Below, piece by piece: positions 46,968-54,357 of a DNA stretch of 64,000 nt. This DNA is from Pseudomonas gingeri (GTDB lineage: Bacteria > Pseudomonadota > Gammaproteobacteria > Pseudomonadales > Pseudomonadaceae), in NCBI RefSeq assembly GCF_013385425.1, contig NZ_JACAQA010000002.1:372001-436000 (forward strand), written 5' to 3'. The number at the start of each line of letters is the position of its first letter. Position 1 is the stretch's first letter. The notes beneath the pieces were generated by a model. The model saw nothing but the letters and a program-made list of their open reading frames with translations, was not told the origin of the DNA and ran no database searches. Both the position numbers and the translations under genes were made by a program.

Positions 46968-47027
46968 ATGTCGCCAGCGCAATCAAGGCACTGGCGGCAA
47001 CCAGCGATCCAAGATGCAACCATCAGT
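46968..47027 (-). pseudogene. Remnant of lipoprotein gene 3' end
   Basis: About 60 bases closely resembling the 3' end of the lipoprotein gene at 53131-53652 (for example GCAATCAAGGCACTGGCGGC here against GCAATCAAAGCACCGGCGGT). Marks the left edge of unit A of a repeated cassette. Confidence 0.6.
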
Positions 47028-47120
47028 AATGACTCACTGACGAACTCGATCCGGCATGTACGCTTGCCGCAGACCCCGCCCAAAACAGCACATTGGGCTC
47101 GAGGGCATTCATGATCAGTG

Positions 47121-47240
47121 GGAGAACTTCTTTTCCCTTCGATGAAATTTCCTAGAACGCTCCAAGCACTTGTTTGCGCCTGATCTGAACGCTAGGCTTC
47201 ACTCCGTCACTGTCAATTCAGTGAGCGAGTTTAGTCATCC
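47121..47240 (+). repeat. Leader repeat, copy A
   Basis: First of three copies of a roughly 120-base block (also 49085 and 53823) ending in a hairpin TCACTG-N6-CAGTGA (47207-47224) and GTTTAG. Here it stands in front of a glycosyltransferase gene and not a DUF6124 gene. Remaining bases 47241-47413 hold a T-rich stretch (47281-47288) and no other gene. Confidence 0.8.
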
Positions 47241-47413
47241 GCTGTCTGATCAGGCGCACAGTGCCACCTTCTCCGAGGCGCTTTTTTTCGGCCTCCGTTT
47301 TAAGGGTGGTCATGCACAGGGCACTTTGGTGCAGCGTTTTTCCTGATCACTGGCCGACTAATCCTACATCTTACGGACCCCTTGCATCATTCATTCTTTG
47401 AGACACTCATCCT

Positions 47414-48790
47414 ATGAAAGCCTTGACCAGGCACTTAACAAGACAGATTGCCGAAAGACCCTGCCTGGGTATTTTCTTTACCACACTTATCATCTTCATG
47501 GGATTACAATACAAGGCCGCCATCCTTAACTATACAACTCGCTTTGTCGATTTTGCAGACTACATGCTCCACCACGGCGTGACGCTGTTTCCTATTGCCG
47601 AAGACTTGAAACCTTACCCTGACTATACGATTGCAAACACCTTCCTGATTTATTTGGCTTCCTTACCTTTTGGTCGGATATCCATTCTTTCGATGGGTTT
47701 ACCCTACTGCATTTCAGCGGCCTTGACGCTGGTGTTTATTTACAAACTGGGGGCATTGCATGAGAGAAAATGGGGGTTGTATGGTGTCCTTTTTTCGCTG
47801 TTCACCTGGGCGTTTCTGGATGGGGTCAATTCTTTAGCGCTTGACGTCTATCCCGCGCTGTTTACGGTGATCTGCTTCTACCTGGCCTATTCCGCAGACT
47901 TGAAAAAAGACCCATCGCGCCTGTTTTTTGTGTTTGTCGGGTTGGCACTGGGTTTTATGTTCCGCGGCCCTATTGGCCTGATCGGCCCGGCGATCGTTGT
48001 CGCGTCTTATTATCTGCTGAGCAGGCAGTGGCGCAGGTTTTTTTTATTTTCATTGATCTCTGGCCTGATTTTCATTTCAGGTGCTGCCTTGCTGGCATGG
48101 GCCGCTTACCTGCAAGGCGGCACAGCTTTCATGCAAGATGTATTGATGATGCAAGGGCTGGAGCGCTTCGCCAGCAACCATTCGCCGCGCTATTACTTCT
48201 ATTTTACCGGAGGATTGCTGGTCTACGGTGTCACGGCATTTTTTGCCTTGATCGTTATCGTAAAAAAACACAGACAATTCTTTTGTGCGCCTCGACAGTT
48301 CGACAACGGCATGCTGCTTTATCTCAGCGCGTGGTTGCTTGCCCTGCTTATACTCTTCACCATTCCCAACTCGAAAAAATCGCGCTATATACTTTCAATC
48401 ACACCAGCCATCTCGCTATTGGCCGCCTATATTTTTGTCGATAAATCGGGCGTATTTCTCAGAGCAAAAAACTGGCTGCTGCGGTTCTGCCTGGGGCTCC
48501 CCGCCGTTGGATTGGGGTTGGCCTTCCTAGTACTGATATATAACGCTTACGCAACGACTCCACTGCAACCAAACTATCCAGGTATTCTCGGTAGCTTTGT
48601 TGCTCTTACCGCCGTCCGTTACACGCTAATCAAATATTGGTCCGGACATCCGCATCGTGAACTGATTACCCTGTCGTTCGGGGTCGGAGCATTTCTCTTG
48701 CTGGATGCATTTTTCTTTAACCCCATCACTTATCACCTCGAGTTGGCGAACGAGCCGACGCCCAGGTTTCTCCCCTATTGGTTTTGGTGA
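47414..48790 (+). CDS. ArnT/PMT-like membrane glycosyltransferase
   Basis: 458 residues, about ten membrane helices, early loop with FVDFADYMLHHGV where the catalytic Asp of GT39/GT83 enzymes sits, and FMFRGPIGLIGP, typical of ArnT-like proteins. Would transfer a sugar from an undecaprenyl carrier to a surface molecule. GC content is lower than in the neighbours, and the gene sits where a DUF6124 gene is expected between leader copy A and a DUF6124 tail remnant, so it looks like an insertion or replacement. Confidence 0.78.
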   Translation: MKALTRHLTRQIAERPCLGIFFTTLIIFMGLQYKAAILNYTTRFVDFADYMLHHGVTLFPIAEDLKPYPDYTIANTFLIYLASLPFGRISILSMGLPYCISAALTLVFIYKLGALHERKWGLYGVLFSLFTWAFLDGVNSLALDVYPALFTVICFYLAYSADLKKDPSRLFFVFVGLALGFMFRGPIGLIGPAIVVASYYLLSRQWRRFFLFSLISGLIFISGAALLAWAAYLQGGTAFMQDVLMMQGLERFASNHSPRYYFYFTGGLLVYGVTAFFALIVIVKKHRQFFCAPRQFDNGMLLYLSAWLLALLILFTIPNSKKSRYILSITPAISLLAAYIFVDKSGVFLRAKNWLLRFCLGLPAVGLGLAFLVLIYNAYATTPLQPNYPGILGSFVALTAVRYTLIKYWSGHPHRELITLSFGVGAFLLLDAFFFNPITYHLELANEPTPRFLPYWFW

Positions 48791-48817
48791 GAATCCTCCG
48801 AGGGTAAGCCCAGGTGC

Positions 48818-48886
48818 TGAGCGGACACACCATCAGCCCTGGCGCCTGACAGGACTCCGTCATGGAACGGGAGGCGGCGCTTCCCG
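48818..48886 (+). pseudogene. Remnant of DUF6124 gene 3' end and its hairpin
   Basis: Reads ...SGHTISPGA-stop, then AACGGGA...TTCCCG, matching the tail of the intact DUF6124 gene (DGQSISVGG-stop, then AACGGGAAG...CTTCCCGTT at 49768-49790). Alignment runs over about 70 bases. Confidence 0.65.
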
Positions 48887-49050
48887 CGACGTTGATGATA
48901 ATGGTCGATGTCTCGCCACTGACTGAGACCAATCCACGACCAGGCGCGACCGTCACCAACCTGCCGTACTTGAGTAAAGGATACGGCTCAGGCTGTATCG
49001 TCCTTGATGATCGCCAGGGCGAATGTAATGCAACGCAGGCCTGACATCGG
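48887..49050 (-). pseudogene. Remnant of lipoprotein gene and its upstream region
   Basis: Minus-strand translation gives TVAPGRGLVSVSGETS, matching TVKPGRELFSVSGETS of the lipoprotein at 53131-53652. The flanking GGCTCAGGCTG...TCCTTGATGATCGCC also matches the region upstream of that gene (53718-53760). Most of the coding region is gone. Confidence 0.65.
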
Positions 49051-49084
49051 CGGTGATACTGTCTGGCGATTGGGCGCCAAGCGA

Positions 49085-49203
49085 GAGAACTCTCTTTCCC
49101 TTGAGTGAAATTTCCTAGAAAATCCTGACCACTTGTTTGCGCCTGATCTCATGGCTAGGCTTCACTCCGTCACTGCCAATTCAGTGACCGGGTTTAGCAG
49201 CTC
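49085..49203 (+). repeat. Leader repeat, copy B
   Basis: Same block as at 47121 and 53823: GAGAACTCTCTTTCCC...TTGTTTGCGCC...GGCTAGGCTTC, hairpin TCACTG-CCAATT-CAGTGA (49169-49186) and GGGTTTAGCAGCTC. Only this copy still precedes a DUF6124 gene. Confidence 0.85.
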
Positions 49204-49225
49204 GTTTTTACCGAGGCACGCAAGT

Positions 49226-49255
49226 GCCGCCTTCCGTTCAAGCGGCGTTTTTTTT
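49226..49255 (+). terminator. Terminator-like hairpin inside the DUF6124 leader
   Basis: GCCGC...GCGGC (49226-49230 / 49242-49246) followed by eight T. Located about 150 bases before the start codon, where it could act as an attenuator. Confidence 0.5.
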
Positions 49256-49311
49256 GCGCCTGCTGTTCTTTATGGTGGCTGTGCGTGGGGCACTTTCGAG
49301 TGCGCCGGGTC

Positions 49312-49396
49312 CCTTGGTAACCGGTCTGCTAACCCGCGTACAGTCGCCACCCATTCCGTTTAGCAGCGATGTCTGGCGACTCCACTTACCAAGGAG
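49312..49396 (+). ncRNA. Structured leader with predicted pseudoknot and masked ribosome site
   Basis: Three perfect complementary pairs: CCTTGGTAA (49312-49320) with TTACCAAGG (49386-49394), which includes AAGG of the Shine-Dalgarno; CTGCTAA (49326-49332) with TTAGCAG (49360-49366); AGTCGCCA (49342-49349) with TGGCGACT (49374-49381). The last two cross each other, so they form an H-type pseudoknot or are alternatives. Looks like a cis-acting translational control element. Confidence 0.55.
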
Positions 49397-49403
49397 TTTT
49401 GCC

Positions 49404-49751
49404 ATGTTCAAGGTCACCCCCAATCCGCCTGTGACACTCAACGTTGAAACCATCGACCCTCGTGCCGCCGACCGGGCTTTGTCTCACTACAATCTCGGGC
49501 CGGACGCTGGTTCGAAGCCCGCACCAAACGCTGCGCTGCATGATCATCTACCTGCCCCAAGACACCAGGAAGATGCCTTGGTCAACGTCTATTCGATTCT
49601 GCAATCCGCTGCGGCCACGGCCTATGAGCACGCCGATAACCAAACCGGCTCGAACCGCAAAGTGGCGATGGGTGTGGTGCACCTGATTGAGCTGGCACAG
49701 TTGAAGATGGACTCGGTGCTTGATGGACAGAGCATCAGCGTCGGCGGCTGA
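49404..49751 (+). CDS. DUF6124 family protein
   Basis: 115 residues (MFKVTPNPPVTLNVETIDPR...). The variable middle and the conserved helical C-terminal half (EDALVNVYSILQSAAATAYE...KVAMGVVHLIELAQLKMDSV) fit the small Pseudomonas DUF6124 proteins. Function unknown; cytoplasmic by sequence. AAGGAG lies seven bases upstream but is predicted to pair with the leader. A hairpin AACGGGAAG-CCGTA-CTTCCCGTT (49768-49790) follows. Confidence 0.85.
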   Translation: MFKVTPNPPVTLNVETIDPRAADRALSHYNLGPDAGSKPAPNAALHDHLPAPRHQEDALVNVYSILQSAAATAYEHADNQTGSNRKVAMGVVHLIELAQLKMDSVLDGQSISVGG

Positions 49752-49800
49752 TAGGACTGAGTAGTTGAACGGGAAGCCGTACTTCCCGTTCCGCACCCTT

Positions 49801-50391
49801 TTACACCTTCTTCCTCGCCGCCTGAGGTCGTTTTTTCCGGGTAGCTGGCTTCACCGCCGCCTCCCTTCCCGGCCATAGCGACACGCCCAGGGCAATAAGA
49901 ATCACCGCACCCAGGCCACACACCGAGATCATCACAACATTCGCCTTCCACTCTCCCGTTGCGACAGCTTCGCTTCTCCAAGCCATCCATGGATGGTCTG
50001 GCGACACCCTCAGCCCTTCGGCTGCCGCCTTGTCGCAGAATCGTTTCGTCAGCGCGTTCTGCTCACTCTGGCTGATAACAGGATCGGGGTGACGGCTATA
50101 CCTCGGCGTATCTGGCGGCGTCCAGGTTTCCTGATAGTGACGAGCGAAGTCGTCCCCGTAGCTGAACGTAGCCGAGACGTCCCACCACGAGTCCTGTTTG
50201 CTGTAGCGCATGTTCATCGAACATTGATCGACACGAGCCGCAACCGACGGCCAGTCACGCGCTTGCCAAAGCGTGGTGGCATCGTAAAGCCCCATGCCAG
50301 CACAAACCAGGAAGACGATCCCGAACACGATGAGGACAATCGAACGAATACCAGAGAAGAAGGTTATGACCCAGGTAAAAAATCTCTGCAT
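49801..50391 (-). CDS. DUF3592-like membrane protein
   Basis: 196 residues: N-terminal membrane helix (IVLIVFGIVFLVCAGMGLYD), an extracytoplasmic part with WPSVAARVDQCSM and WWDVSATFSYGDDF, a second helix (VVMISVCGLGAVILIALGV) and a basic tail (RKKRPQAARKKV). Pattern of DUF3592 proteins, role unknown. Convergent with the DUF6124 gene. Confidence 0.65.
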   Translation of the reverse strand: MQRFFTWVITFFSGIRSIVLIVFGIVFLVCAGMGLYDATTLWQARDWPSVAARVDQCSMNMRYSKQDSWWDVSATFSYGDDFARHYQETWTPPDTPRYSRHPDPVISQSEQNALTKRFCDKAAAEGLRVSPDHPWMAWRSEAVATGEWKANVVMISVCGLGAVILIALGVSLWPGREAAVKPATRKKRPQAARKKV

Positions 50392-50432
50392 GATTTCCCT
50401 TGAGAGGTAGCCTTTGGTTTCTCAAATCGGAC

Positions 50433-50993
50433 TCAAAAGCCCGATACGCTCGCCACGGGAATACGCGCCTCTGACTGGGTGACATCGTAGACATGCTGTT
50501 CGCAGCGGTCACCCACAAACTGAAACTCCACCAGATAGACCTTGCTTCGCTCCGGTGTGAATGTGCTTCTAACCGGGCCACATCGGTAGATACGCCCAAT
50601 GCTCTCGTCACTAGCGTAACCCGAGACCACGAACGGTTGATCGGCGTCGGCCTGTACCTCCAACTGCGGGAAGCGCTTCAACGTTGCGCTGCTAACCGTT
50701 TCGTTGAGCGTGGCAATCCAGCCGAACACCTTGCCCCGACCGGTATCCACTACAGTTCCCTGTACATCCATGCGCTGGTCAGGATCCATTGCGCGCCTGA
50801 TCGAAAACTCTACTGGGTGGGTGGCACCCGACGCTTTCATGATGACCTTGGCGTGCTGCGCATCGACGGCCACCTTGTTCTGGCGCAGTTGGATACCGTC
50901 CTTGAGCAAACTGGGGGAAGAGTCTCTGACGTTGGATTTACACCCAGACAATATCAGAATCAGGCTCAACATTAGCAGTGACGTTTTTTTCAT
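50433..50993 (-). CDS. Putative lipoprotein
   Basis: 186 residues from ATG 50993 (GGAG five bases upstream). Lipobox LILSGC, mature N terminus CKSNVRDSS. The middle part STFTPERSKVYLVEFQFVGDRCE recalls the second lipoprotein of this region (AKPIHLVLLGWASGNRACR). Function unknown; 41 bases upstream of the DUF3592-like gene. Confidence 0.75.
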   Translation of the reverse strand: MKKTSLLMLSLILILSGCKSNVRDSSPSLLKDGIQLRQNKVAVDAQHAKVIMKASGATHPVEFSIRRAMDPDQRMDVQGTVVDTGRGKVFGWIATLNETVSSATLKRFPQLEVQADADQPFVVSGYASDESIGRIYRCGPVRSTFTPERSKVYLVEFQFVGDRCEQHVYDVTQSEARIPVASVSGF

Positions 50994-51118
50994 GAACACT
51001 CCATGTACACTATTAAAAAATACTTGCCGCCAGACAAGGGTATCTCAGGAGCAGACCAAATCACCCGTTTCCTTTTGCACCTAACCAGCAGCAGTGAGAA
51101 GCCACTCCTTTTCTTCAT

Positions 51119-51970
51119 TTACACTTTACCCAACAATCTTGATAGCCATCCTTTTTTTGGTTCTACCTGAGATATGCAAGAGCTAGAGTCACTTGGATGC
51201 ATCAGGTCGCCTGGGTATTGTTCATGGCCCAGGCATTGAGTGTCATCTAAACCGAATGCCTTAACCGCAGCTACCGCCTCAAAACACCAACGCCCGAAGT
51301 AACTCCCCATTTCTAACGGTTTTTTTGAATCACCAAATACATACCACCAAAGTTGATTTTCACCTCGGCGATTCAACTCCGGATACCAGTGCTCGACAAA
51401 CTCTAACAGCAAACCGGCCTGTTCCATCTTCGGAGCGTCAATAGCTTTTAGTAGTCGAGCATAAGGTTTAGCATGTAAAAGACCAGACCCAATAGCTCGC
51501 CCTGACTGACGACTAGAAATTATACGATCAAGTAACTGGTCCTGCCCTCCCTCACCGACCAAGCTCACCAAACGCAGCCACAGCTCGTCCGAAATCTCCA
51601 GCACCAAAGCCAACCCCACCAACCAGAAACACCAGTTGTAATGATTAAGGTCAGACAGGTCAAAAATCCAGTCTCGGCAACTCTCTAAATTTTTCTCAGC
51701 GCAAATCTTTTCCGATAACTGATTGGACAACTCCCAAGCGTCAAGCAAATTTGGAAAATACTGAGCCAGACTATCGACCCCAGCCCCCCGAGAGTAACCA
51801 CTGATCATAAAACGTAAATTATCTTTGGCATATTGAAAAGCAAACTGAGGTGCGTAAACCGGATTTGCAGACGGTTCACTCATTATTTTATTCACCCTAG
51901 CAATCCATTCTAGGTCCTTGTTGTGTCGAACGCTCCAGTATTGTGAATCCCCTATCGGAGCACGAATCAT
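51119..51970 (-). CDS. PoNi-type immunity protein
   Basis: 283 residues with DUF1910/DUF1911-like halves; C-terminal landmarks HWYPELNRRGENQLWWYVFG and YFGRWCFEAVAAVKAFGLDD. Known partners are PoNe DNases; the preceding gene encodes one and the two overlap by 4 bases. Cytoplasmic protection against the nuclease. Confidence 0.85.
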   Translation of the reverse strand: MIRAPIGDSQYWSVRHNKDLEWIARVNKIMSEPSANPVYAPQFAFQYAKDNLRFMISGYSRGAGVDSLAQYFPNLLDAWELSNQLSEKICAEKNLESCRDWIFDLSDLNHYNWCFWLVGLALVLEISDELWLRLVSLVGEGGQDQLLDRIISSRQSGRAIGSGLLHAKPYARLLKAIDAPKMEQAGLLLEFVEHWYPELNRRGENQLWWYVFGDSKKPLEMGSYFGRWCFEAVAAVKAFGLDDTQCLGHEQYPGDLMHPSDSSSCISQVEPKKGWLSRLLGKV

Positions 51971-52374
51971 GGCTTACCTCCCGAGAAAACCATTGATGGT
52001 AGTATCTTAGATGTATCCACTGCCTTCGCTTTACCAAGCGAATCAAGCACTTCAATTTCCGTGGCGCCATCGGGACGCGTTCTCACAACCCAGGTTTCAG
52101 TCCTATTTGTACTGATAGATGCAAAAATATCTCGACTTTGATCAAGACCGACAGAGCGTTCGAGACGATCGCCACCAGTGATCCAGTTTTCAGAGCCTTG
52201 TTTTCCATCCAATGTACTGCCAAGACCAGAGCTGCCAGATTTCTTGTCATCACCTACAAATTTATACTCTACAATTACATAATCCACACCCGAGCGTTTG
52301 ACTTTATACAGATCATCAATCCCAGTTTCTCCGACACCTGGAATACGTGCCAGTTTCTCACCATCGGGAATCAC
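51967..52374 (-). CDS. Orphan PoNe-type nuclease toxin domain
   Basis: 135 residues from the GTG at 52374; the frame continues upstream without a start to a stop at 52440, giving ...ARRVENRSVPYADTVQKV first. PD-(D/E)xK-like core of PoNe: ETGIDDLYKVKRSGVDYVIV, EYKFV, GLGSTLDGKQGSENWI. There is no secretion domain, so this is a displaced C-terminal toxin module that can work only after recombination onto a carrier protein or via its own weak GTG. Confidence 0.78.
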   Translation of the reverse strand: MIPDGEKLARIPGVGETGIDDLYKVKRSGVDYVIVEYKFVGDDKKSGSSGLGSTLDGKQGSENWITGGDRLERSVGLDQSRDIFASISTNRTETWVVRTRPDGATEIEVLDSLGKAKAVDTSKILPSMVFSGGKP

Positions 52375-52395
52375 TTTCTGAACCGTATCAGCATA

Positions 52396-52485
52396 GGGGA
52401 CGGATCTATTTTCGACGCGCCTAGCAGGAGCAGTATCTTACTCATAAAATTAAAAATATAAAAATAAATCCGCCCCCTTTTACAC
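52396..52485. repeat. Toxin-junction repeat, copy 1
   Basis: GGGGACGGAT...ATTTTCGACGCGCC...ACTCA...AAATAAATCCGCCCCC, an imperfect inverted repeat; matches 53024-53101. On the minus strand it encodes VENRSVPYA at the start of the PoNe module. The rest of 52486-52518 is AT-rich without features. Confidence 0.6.
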
Positions 52486-52518
52486 TAATCGGTCCCCTTT
52501 GGGGCTCTTCTTCTCCGC

Positions 52519-52743
52519 TCAGAAAATGGCACGCCTTATTAAGCTTAAATTCTTACGCCACCACCAAAAAGTCAAAATAAAAGACAATGGAAAACCAAGC
52601 CATAAAAACACCTTATTAAAATCCGCCATAAAAGGAGTCGCAACGACCAAAACAACGATTAATGAAACCAAACAAAAAACACACCACACCATAACAAACA
52701 AACCGATCAGTCTGCATGCGCGCAAAAACAAATTATTTATCAT
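52519..52743 (-). CDS. Small membrane protein, possible immunity protein
   Basis: 74 residues from ATG 52743 (AGGGA six bases upstream) with two hydrophobic helices (IGLFVMVWCVFCLVSLIVVL; VFLWLGFPLSFILTFWW). AT-rich. Overlaps the end of the degraded toxin frame by 11 bases, as toxin/immunity pairs often do. Confidence 0.5.
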   Translation of the reverse strand: MINNLFLRACRLIGLFVMVWCVFCLVSLIVVLVVATPFMADFNKVFLWLGFPLSFILTFWWWRKNLSLIRRAIF

Positions 52744-53030
52744 CCTTAATCCCTGTGTAAAAATCAAATGCCTTACCACCAACACCTTTCAAGCAAAAAA
52801 GGGGACGCCCATTAGCCGGTCTCGCAGCACCATTCAAATCGGCCCTTTTTAGGTCAGCATTCGGATACGGTAGAAAAAATCTACTTACCTTGCCCACTGA
52901 GATTATCTCGCCATGGCGCAATCAACCCGCTCTGGAGGGTTCGATCAATCACACCATTCTCAATACTTCCAACATAAATAGAATCCAATTGAAACTCAAA
53001 AGACAGACTCTCCTTTTACGCAAAGGGGAC
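52733..53030 (-). pseudogene. Degraded orphan toxin module
   Basis: After the junction repeat (KNESVPFA-stop) two partial frames are seen, ending in YPNADLKRADLNGAARPANG...GIKDDK-stop at 52733. Frames are shifted relative to each other and no start is present. Family not recognisable. Confidence 0.4.
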
Positions 53031-53101
53031 GGATTCATTTTTGATACACCTGACAGGACCACCGCTTTACTCACCCCAAAAAATAAATCCGCTCCCTTTT
53101 A
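53024..53101. repeat. Toxin-junction repeat, copy 2
   Basis: GGGGACGGATTCATTTTTGA...TTTACTCA...AAATAAATCCGCTCCC; counterpart of 52396-52485. Minus-strand reading KNESVPFA corresponds to ENRSVPYA of copy 1. Confidence 0.6.
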
Positions 53102-53130
53102 GATCGATTGCCAAAGTGTCACCAGAGCAA

Positions 53131-53652
53131 TCAAAGCACCGGCGGTAACCACTGATCCAGGGTGCAGCCGTCGGCCTTCGGCAATTCCTGGCTGCTCAGA
53201 GGGAGTCGAACACCGGAATCCTGATCAAAGATGCTGACCTGGCAGGTGCCGAAATTATTCGGGCCATCTGCGATGCCACCCTTGATCACATAGCGGGCTC
53301 CCGGAATGAACTCACTGACGAAGTCGACCCGGCAGGCGCGGTTACCGCTGGCCCATCCTAGCAGTACCAAATGGATGGGTTTTGCAGCTTCAATGGTGCG
53401 AAAACCTTCGGGGCTCGATGTCTCACCACTGACCGAGAACAGCTCACGACCAGGCTTCACTGTCACCGACCTGCCGTACTTGCAGGCCATGGTCGGCGCG
53501 TCGGTCAGGCTCAGGCCATTGCGACGATTGCTCATCGCATCCAGCTCGCTACGGATTTGAGCTTGGGGGGCGTTGACGGGAGGAACGTATTGCGGAATTT
53601 GCGAGCAACCCGCAATCAGTAGCAGGAGCGAGCCTAGGTAAAGCGGTTTCAT
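53131..53652 (-). CDS. Putative lipoprotein
   Basis: 173 residues from ATG 53652 (AGGGA six bases upstream). Lipobox LLIAGC, then CSQIPQYVPPVNAPQAQI. Two later Cys pairs (ACKYGRS, ACRVDF, TCQVSIF, CTLDQW) suggest disulphides in the periplasm. Function unknown. Decayed copies of this gene lie at 46968 and 48887, each on the opposite strand just before a leader repeat. Confidence 0.8.
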   Translation of the reverse strand: MKPLYLGSLLLLIAGCSQIPQYVPPVNAPQAQIRSELDAMSNRRNGLSLTDAPTMACKYGRSVTVKPGRELFSVSGETSSPEGFRTIEAAKPIHLVLLGWASGNRACRVDFVSEFIPGARYVIKGGIADGPNNFGTCQVSIFDQDSGVRLPLSSQELPKADGCTLDQWLPPVL

Positions 53653-53822
53653 GAGCATCCCTGTTCATTTCAGTTTGAGGTGGGGCGCTCAGCGGGACGA
53701 ATAGAGGCAATGAGCGATACCGCTCAGGCTGCATCATCCTTGATGATCGCCATGGGCGAATTGTAACGCAGAGCACGCTTGACGTCTGTGGCGATGTTGT
53801 TTGGCGCTTTTGTGCCCAGCAA

Positions 53823-53940
53823 GAGAACTCTCTTTCCATTGAGTGAGATTTCCTAGAAATCCTGAACGCTTGTTTGCGCCCGATCTCGCGGCTAGGCCCT
53901 CCTCTGTCGCTGCCAATTCAGTGACCGGGTTTAGCAGCCC
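53823..53940 (+). repeat. Leader repeat, copy C
   Basis: Third copy of the leader block. Its hairpin has one change (TCGCTG / CAGTGA) that keeps pairing through a G-U. No DUF6124 gene follows; toxin debris is found instead. Between 53653 and 53822 lies only the shared upstream sequence (GATGATCGCC...). Confidence 0.8.
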
Positions 53941-53946
53941 ATTGTG

Positions 53947-54168
53947 ATAAGGCGCACGGCGCCACATCCCAATCTCTGCGACCCTGTCCTGGCGCAAAAC
54001 CCACATCTTTACTGCAAGTAGGACATGCTTTTGTCCCCAGAGCAGAACCAGTTGCCGCGTTATCCCAAGAATCTTGCACCGTTTTCTTTCTACAGCCGGA
54101 TGGTCACTTTGTTACATCTACTGCGTCGCTTACAAGACCATCAGCCGTCCCACCCACACCTTTTGCAC
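53947..54168 (-). pseudogene. Remnant of an HNH toxin C-terminal module
   Basis: Minus-strand translation contains VQDSWDNAATGSALGTKACP followed by TCSKDVGFAPGQGRRDWDVA, a zinc-knuckle plus RDWD pattern of polymorphic HNH toxins (CPTCGKDV...GKRDWDIDH). An in-frame TGA precedes it and the catalytic end is lost at the border with leader copy C. Confidence 0.5.
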
Positions 54169-54174
54169 CTCTAT

Positions 54175-54357
54175 TTACTTCCCTTCCTTACGTAGACTGC
54201 TGATAACCCGATTCCAGTAGCGAACAGCCTCAAAATGCTGCTGTCTCGTCAACCAAGTCTTGTTCTCAGGGCTGGTTGGATCACCACCAACAATAACTGG
54301 TGTAATCTCGAACAGCTCCATGCCCCTGGGGCGTGAATGCTGATTCAGGTCACTCAT
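54175..54357 (-). CDS. 60-residue homologue of the CdiA nuclease tip lacking the first His
   Basis: Start ATG 54357 overlaps the immunity gene stop by 8 bases. FEITPVIVGGDPTSPENKTW, then LTRQQHFEAVRYWN, lines up without gaps with HEINPVKFGGSPTDSSNKII, then LPRDVHRQQVTPWWN at the C terminus of CdiA. The first HNH His (H2835 in CdiA) is F16 here, while N32 and H41 are kept at the same spacing. So it is unlikely to be a nuclease and may bind the same partner or substrate, or be an accessory immunity factor. Confidence 0.7.
   Translation of the reverse strand: MSDLNQHSRPRGMELFEITPVIVGGDPTSPENKTWLTRQQHFEAVRYWNRVISSLRKEGK

Noticed and set aside
54108..54118. GTTACATCTA as a third copy of the aruI upstream element
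   Set aside because: Only the first nine bases match, and it lies in toxin debris without a promoter or operator.
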